From assembly GCA_946886545.1 (NCBI GenBank), contig CAMPIU010000070.1, positions 1 to 9,771 on the forward strand: a stretch of 9,771 bases of DNA, in the 5' to 3' direction. Positions within the stretch are counted from its first letter, which is position 1. Each line of letters begins with the position of its first letter. Under the pieces are notes generated by a model. The model did not search any database and was not told where the DNA came from. It saw only the letters and a program-made list of their open reading frames with translations. Positions 6,662-9,771 of the stretch are shown here, piece by piece. Source of the stretch: an uncultured Flavobacteriales bacterium (GTDB lineage Bacteria > Bacteroidota > Bacteroidia > Flavobacteriales > Crocinitomicaceae). Made by a program: the position numbers and the translations under genes.

Positions 6662-7690
6662 TTACTTCTTCAGTTTATCCCGTTCTTTTCCCAATTTCAA
6701 AATGCGGTAGCTGGTGTATTTGATATATTTTCTTTTGGCACGATTCTCCGTCAGGTTTTTCCGGATTCCTTCATACAGGTAAATTGCATCATTATAATCC
6801 GCTTTCATCAGCTGTTGTTTCCGTTTCGTTTTCTTATCCAGCACCTTCCGAATCCGATTTTCAAGTAACTTCAAACCGGCACCTTTCACCTTCGGATTGA
6901 ATTGCTGTGCTGCAAAAGCTTCTTCCAGCAATTGATCTTTCCAATCTTTTGCCTGGCGCTGGTTAAGAAGGGAATCACTCGGAGGTGTTTGAGCAGGATC
7001 AGGAGTTTTCCATAAAAAACGGCGATAACGGAAGTCTTTGTAGGATCGCTGATGGTTCAACAATTGAAAAACCGGGTCTGCAGGCAAATGGACAATCCCG
7101 AATTTCACCGGATCCGAAAATAAAAAATCGTAATTGATCCGCTCCCGATCCATTCTTTTATTAGTAAAATGCTGCATCCCGAAAGTCACATCCAAGACAT
7201 ACCATTTTCCTTCTACGCGAACTACATTCCATGCATGGTTATAGTAACTCTTCTTAACCGGATGAAACAGATTGAATGTCCGCGAATAGCCTGAAACACG
7301 GAAACATCCGATATTCAAACTATCGCATAAGGTGACAAAGAGATTGGAAAAATCACCACAAACTCCCCTTTTCTTTTTGATCACTTCAGACAAATACAAT
7401 TCACGCTTGATCTCTCGTTTGTAAATGAGTTTCAGTCGATTCAGATCGTATTTGTAAGATCCGGCAATGTAAGTGTAAACAGTGTAGACCTTTTCCAATT
7501 CTGTTTTACAGGAATCAGCGATCAGATGCGCCACCTTATTCCAGGATTTACCTTCTTTAGCAGCCAAAGCAGCAATTTTATTCAAACGCACAGTATCCAA
7601 GGGCTGACCAAGGAAAACACCTGTCCGGTTTTGTCCGAACAAAGAGGTTCCGCAAAAAAGCAACAATAAGATCAGGCGGTATTTTTTCAA
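6662..7690 (-). CDS. Secreted transglutaminase-like protein
   Basis: 342-aa exported protein with a transglutaminase-core (papain-like) fold. The N-terminus MKKYRLILLLLFCGTSLFGQ is a signal peptide with likely cleavage near residue 19. The catalytic triad is intact: C111 in KKKRGVCGDFSNLF, H152 in YYNHAWNVV and D167 in WYVLDVTFG. This core is followed by FLFSDPVKF (189-197), and the last 100 residues are basic and helical (many K/R), with no recognised domain. Bacterial members may act as peptidases or cross-linkers; the substrate is unknown. The start codon is TTG (7690-7688): an in-frame TAA lies four codons upstream, and any later start would remove the signal peptide. The gene lies 45 bp after the anti-sigma-like gene and is probably its cotranscribed third gene. 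Its stop is 2 bp from that of the SafE-like gene, with no obvious terminator hairpin between them. Confidence 0.85.
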   Translation of the reverse strand: MKKYRLILLLLFCGTSLFGQNRTGVFLGQPLDTVRLNKIAALAAKEGKSWNKVAHLIADSCKTELEKVYTVYTYIAGSYKYDLNRLKLIYKREIKRELYLSEVIKKKRGVCGDFSNLFVTLCDSLNIGCFRVSGYSRTFNLFHPVKKSYYNHAWNVVRVEGKWYVLDVTFGMQHFTNKRMDRERINYDFLFSDPVKFGIVHLPADPVFQLLNHQRSYKDFRYRRFLWKTPDPAQTPPSDSLLNQRQAKDWKDQLLEEAFAAQQFNPKVKGAGLKLLENRIRKVLDKKTKRKQQLMKADYNDAIYLYEGIRKNLTENRAKRKYIKYTSYRILKLGKERDKLKK

Positions 7691-7735
7691 GGCAACAAGT
7701 TATTTCAGTTCAGTAAAATTAGTATTCTCATCAAC

Positions 7736-8707
7736 TTATTTCAAGGAATCCCGGTTTCTCTCCAAACGGATATATTCATCTTCGCAATCACGCACATCTT
7801 TGCCCGACCGTTTCGGAATATAAAGCACCTTTCTTTTCTGCTTCTTGCCAAAGTGACCTTTTCGCTTGTTTTTGGACGACTTAATATTGGAGCTAACCAC
7901 AATCTCGTCATAAATCAATGGAATAAACTCGTTTCCTCTATAATCAATAAAGCCAAACTTCCGCTCATCCATCACCAATGCATAACCGCAATACAAATCA
8001 TTGAACTTTCCAATACTGTCGTATTGCTTTGACAATTTGAGCGTTCCAAAAGGCATTTCCACTTCATCAGGGGATTCCTTGTCCGGATAACCCAAAACGA
8101 CTTCCGTAGGAATCTGATCCGGAATAAGCGAATCAACAGGAAAGGATGTTACTAAGTTTACCGGCTTATAAGCATTGGTCATTCCACTTTTGCTTAAGGG
8201 ATTTCCAATCGTTTTCTTAGTAGTTTGTGAATTGAAAGAAGCTTTATTCCGGGTACGACTTTCTTCTACCGCATTCCAATCAGAAGATTGAATAAGAGAA
8301 CTTTTGTCTCCTGCCTGGGCCGGTTGATTGATAATAGTATCCTGAGTATTTATTTCTTCCTGATTTTCTTTGGTATCTACTACAGCAGCCAAGGATTTCG
8401 GTTCATTTGTTACCGCTGCTTTTTTACTTTGAACCCAATAAACCAGTGCCACCGTTGTAACTGCCACAACGAACACACCTATCGTAAATTGTTTGATCCG
8501 CAAGTTGCGCAAATAGGATTTTCCGGTTTGCCGAATAAGTGCTCGCTGAGAAGCGCGTTTTGCAGCTGATTGAATGAGCTGATGCATTTCCAGTTCCTCC
8601 CGGAGTTCCGGATTTATACGTAATTCCTGTTCGAACGCACTTTTTCCTTCATCGGAAAGTTCGTTTTGTAAATAACGTTCTATGAGTTGATTCCAATTTG
8701 TTTCCAT
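7736..8707 (-). CDS. Anti-sigma-factor-like membrane protein with an extracytoplasmic WG-type repeat
   Basis: 323-aa single-pass protein. The N-terminal cytoplasmic part (1-70) has the look of a short anti-sigma or FecR-like N-terminal domain: LIERYLQNELSDEGKSAFEQ at 8-27, then INPELREELEMHQ at 31-43. It lacks the HxxxCxxC zinc motif. One membrane helix lies at about 74-92. A low-complexity polar linker (95-185) leads to a region with one clear WG-type repeat, GYALVMDERKFGFIDYRG (241-258) followed by FIPLIYDEI (261-269), resembling the beta-repeat units of WG proteins. The tail (277-300) is very rich in Lys and Arg. The gene starts 3 bp after the sigma-factor stop, so the two are surely coupled. 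This position and topology make it the likely membrane-bound regulator of that sigma factor. What the outer domain senses is unknown. The assignment is by context plus weak similarity. Confidence 0.72.
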   Translation of the reverse strand: METNWNQLIERYLQNELSDEGKSAFEQELRINPELREELEMHQLIQSAAKRASQRALIRQTGKSYLRNLRIKQFTIGVFVVAVTTVALVYWVQSKKAAVTNEPKSLAAVVDTKENQEEINTQDTIINQPAQAGDKSSLIQSSDWNAVEESRTRNKASFNSQTTKKTIGNPLSKSGMTNAYKPVNLVTSFPVDSLIPDQIPTEVVLGYPDKESPDEVEMPFGTLKLSKQYDSIGKFNDLYCGYALVMDERKFGFIDYRGNEFIPLIYDEIVVSSNIKSSKNKRKGHFGKKQKRKVLYIPKRSGKDVRDCEDEYIRLERNRDSLK

Positions 8708-8710
8708 GCC

Positions 8711-9229
8711 TTATATTTTAATTGGTTCAACCTGCAGTTCATTTTCCTTCATTAATTCCTTTGCTTTCTGCAAGCAGCGGTATTTCTGTGCCTTTGCAAC
8801 TTTATCGTTCCGAAGACCAATCTTTTTGGCAATATCTACCATGTTCCAGCCCAATCCGTAAAACAATTGCAATAATTCCTGGCATTGAGCACCCAATTTT
8901 TCCAATGTAGATTCCACTTCCCGAATTTTCAGTTCTTTTTCAAACCAGGCGTCTTCTGTTGCTTCGATGTTCTCCGGTAATTCAGTTGAGATTTGTTTTT
9001 GTTCCCTGCGTGCCTGGTTATACCAAAGCAGTTTGCAGGTATTCCTTACATAGAAGAAAGGTTCAACTGTCAATTCAAAGTCGGATGATTCGCGTTTACG
9101 CACGTAAATAAGCAGAGCTTCCTGGAAAATATCTTCCCCACTCAACGAATCGCAGCCCAAAGTTTTCAGATAACGGCGGATATCCGGCCATTTCCGATAG
9201 AGCTGTTTTAATTCTTGCTGGATATTCAT
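8711..9229 (-). CDS. ECF-like RNA polymerase sigma factor (sigma-70 family)
   Basis: About 172 aa, the size of a group 4 (ECF) sigma factor with regions 2 and 4 only. Counting from the ATG at 9229, region 2 covers about residues 20-80, including GEDIFQEALLIYVRKRE (31-47) and the -10 recognition segment FFYVRNTCKLLWYNQARREQ (58-77). Region 4 covers about 110-160: LGAQCQELLQLFYGLGWN, then the helix-turn-helix VDIAKKIGLRNDKVAKAQ and RCLQKAKELM. An in-frame TTG at 9238 would add three residues; the ATG at 9229 is preferred as the commoner start. It is followed after 3 bp by the anti-sigma-like membrane protein, a classic sigma/anti-sigma pair. It would redirect RNA polymerase to a small regulon, probably for an envelope stimulus; the target promoters are unknown. 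Confidence 0.87.
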   Translation of the reverse strand: MNIQQELKQLYRKWPDIRRYLKTLGCDSLSGEDIFQEALLIYVRKRESSDFELTVEPFFYVRNTCKLLWYNQARREQKQISTELPENIEATEDAWFEKELKIREVESTLEKLGAQCQELLQLFYGLGWNMVDIAKKIGLRNDKVAKAQKYRCLQKAKELMKENELQVEPIKI

Positions 9230-9294
9230 TTGGTCCAATTACGAGGGTATTTTCGTTCTAATGTCGGGAAAGTGAAAAGGTAAACATTTATTCA

Positions 9295-9314
9295 ATCCCG
9301 ATAGCTATCGGGAT
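9295..9314. repeat. Perfect 20-bp palindrome ATCCCGATAGCTATCGGGAT
   Basis: Each half is the exact reverse complement of the other, with no loop. It lies 65 bp upstream of the sigma-factor ATG. The core CCCGATAGCTATCGGG is, from memory, very frequent between genes in Bacteroidota, so it is more likely a dispersed genomic element than a private operator of this gene. As RNA it would form a hairpin in either direction. Confidence 0.85.
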
Positions 9315-9330
9315 ACGAATTATGAATGCC

Positions 9331-9342
9331 GAATTACGAATT
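9331..9342 (-). repeat. Dispersed AATTCGTAATT element, inverted copy
   Basis: GAATTACGAATT contains the reverse complement of the core AATTCGTAATT found twice at 5477-5502. A degenerate copy, ACGAATTATGAAT, lies just upstream at 9315-9327. Confidence 0.65.
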
Positions 9343-9408
9343 GAAAATGCTATCAAGTCCTTCTGATGATTTGGATTTCACGTTTTACATATTCGAGAAA
9401 AATATTTG

Positions 9409-9444
9409 GGATATTAAGACATTAAGACACCAGGATATTAAGAC
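9409..9444 (+). repeat. Three ATTAAGAC units
   Basis: ATTAAGAC occurs at 9413-9420, 9421-9428 and 9437-9444. The first and third are embedded in the longer identical unit GGATATTAAGAC (9409-9420 and 9433-9444). The intervals are irregular (8 and 16 bp), so this is not a uniform tandem array. Confidence 0.75.
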
Positions 9445-9515
9445 TTGATTTTTCCACAATTGGGTTGATAAAAGTTCCAAATCCCAGTAAAATCGGCTGT
9501 TAAATCCTTAACAAA

Positions 9516-9554
9516 AGTCGCTCTATACTCGCTCTATAGTCGCTCTAAAGTCCC
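9516..9554 (+). repeat. 11-bp tandem repeat AGTCGCTCTAT, about 3.5 copies
   Basis: Copies at 9516-9526 (AGTCGCTCTAT), 9527-9537 (ACTCGCTCTAT) and 9538-9548 (AGTCGCTCTAA), then a decayed partial copy AGTCCC at 9549-9554. The period is exactly 11 bp and each full copy differs from the consensus by at most one base. An 11-bp period is near one helical turn, so the copies would face almost the same side of the DNA. Confidence 0.8.
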
Positions 9555-9666
9555 TTGATCTACGCTTGAAGGTCGGGGAAGGGAAAATTGAGGTGTTTTT
9601 GGGAGTTTGTAGTAAGTGTGATTGTTTACATTATTGAGAAATTACGTGCCTTTTCAGGTTTCCCAT

Positions 9667-9687
9667 AGATTACGCAGATTTACGCAG
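9667..9687 (+). repeat. ACGCAG-type repeat pair
   Basis: AGATTACGCAG (9667-9677) and AGATTTACGCAG (9676-9687) follow each other, sharing two bases. Repeats of this ACGCAGATT type are, to my recollection, widely dispersed in Bacteroidota intergenic DNA. Confidence 0.7.
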
Positions 9688-9754
9688 AAAAAGATTAATT
9701 CGTCAACCATCTTTATTTCTCCCACGGAACACTTGCGCCCTAGCTTATGCTTAC

Positions 9755-9768
9755 GCTGAAGCTTCAGC
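9755..9768. repeat. 14-bp palindrome GCTGAAGCTTCAGC at the window edge
   Basis: A perfect palindrome in which GCTGAAG pairs with CTTCAGC. The flanks also contain TATGC (9746-9750) and its complement GCATA (9767-9771), so a larger inverted repeat may continue past the end of the window. Confidence 0.65.
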
Positions 9769-9771
9769 ATA

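Larger units (their letters stand above)
9230..9771. other. Non-coding, repeat-rich stretch upstream of the sigma-factor gene
   Basis: About 540 bases with no open frame resembling a gene on either strand and no recognisable tRNA or rRNA. It presumably contains the promoter for the leftward sigma-factor operon, but I see no convincing promoter with both boxes at the right spacing. It holds at least six short repeat families, listed separately. Confidence 0.8.

Noticed and set aside
9236..9238. TTG start for the sigma factor
   Set aside because: It adds only three residues before an in-frame ATG at 9229, and ATG is the commoner start.
9240..9290. Bacteroidota-type promoter (TTTG, then TAnnTTTG) for the sigma operon
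   Set aside because: On the minus strand TACCTTTT resembles the -7 box but lacks the final G, and no TTTG box lies about 19-21 bp upstream.
9409..9554. CRISPR array from the ATTAAGAC or CGCTCTA repeats
   Set aside because: The units are only 8-12 bp, adjacent or irregularly spaced, with no unique spacers of regular length and no cas genes nearby.

Overview
The window looks like chromosomal DNA from a Bacteroidota bacterium, most likely of the Flavobacteriales. The evidence is the fused ccoN-ccoO gene, the gene order ccoS-ccoNO-ccoQ-ccoP-ccoG-ccoH-SafE-like, A-rich leaders instead of strong Shine-Dalgarno sites, and short intergenic repeats (AATTACGAATT, ATTAAGAC and ACGCAG types, and the palindrome CCCGATAGCTATCGGG) of a kind I associate with this phylum. 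A genus cannot be fixed from the sequence alone.

Positions 51-6659 (+ strand) hold a compact gene cluster for a cbb3-type (C-family) heme-copper oxidase, the high-affinity terminal oxidase used at low oxygen. Structural genes: ccoNO (catalytic subunit fused to a mono-heme cytochrome c subunit), ccoQ and ccoP. Assembly genes: ccoS, ccoG (ferredoxin-like, linked to copper handling), ccoH (membrane-anchored stability factor) and a TauE/SafE- or DsbD-like membrane protein with Cys/His/Met motifs. The copper ATPase gene ccoI is not in the window; it may lie to the left. Several genes overlap (ccoS/ccoNO by 32 bp, ccoQ/ccoP and ccoH/SafE-like by 4 bp). A perfect 12-bp-stem hairpin separates ccoP from ccoG.

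The most unusual protein is CcoP. It has a signal peptide and one cytochrome c domain at its N-terminus, then extra membrane segments, and only then the usual CcoP anchor and a single C-terminal cytochrome c domain. A signal-peptide-like segment inside the protein suggests that a secreted cytochrome was fused to a separate CcoP.

Positions 6662-9229 (- strand) run convergently and hold an apparent three-gene operon: an ECF-like sigma factor, a single-pass anti-sigma-like protein whose extracytoplasmic part carries a WG-type repeat, and a secreted transglutaminase-like protein with an intact Cys-His-Asp triad that starts at TTG. This is probably an envelope-sensing module unrelated to the oxidase.

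Positions 9230-9771 contain no gene I can support. The stretch is unusually rich in different short direct and inverted repeats, one of which (AATTCGTAATT) also occurs as a tandem pair between ccoG and ccoH.
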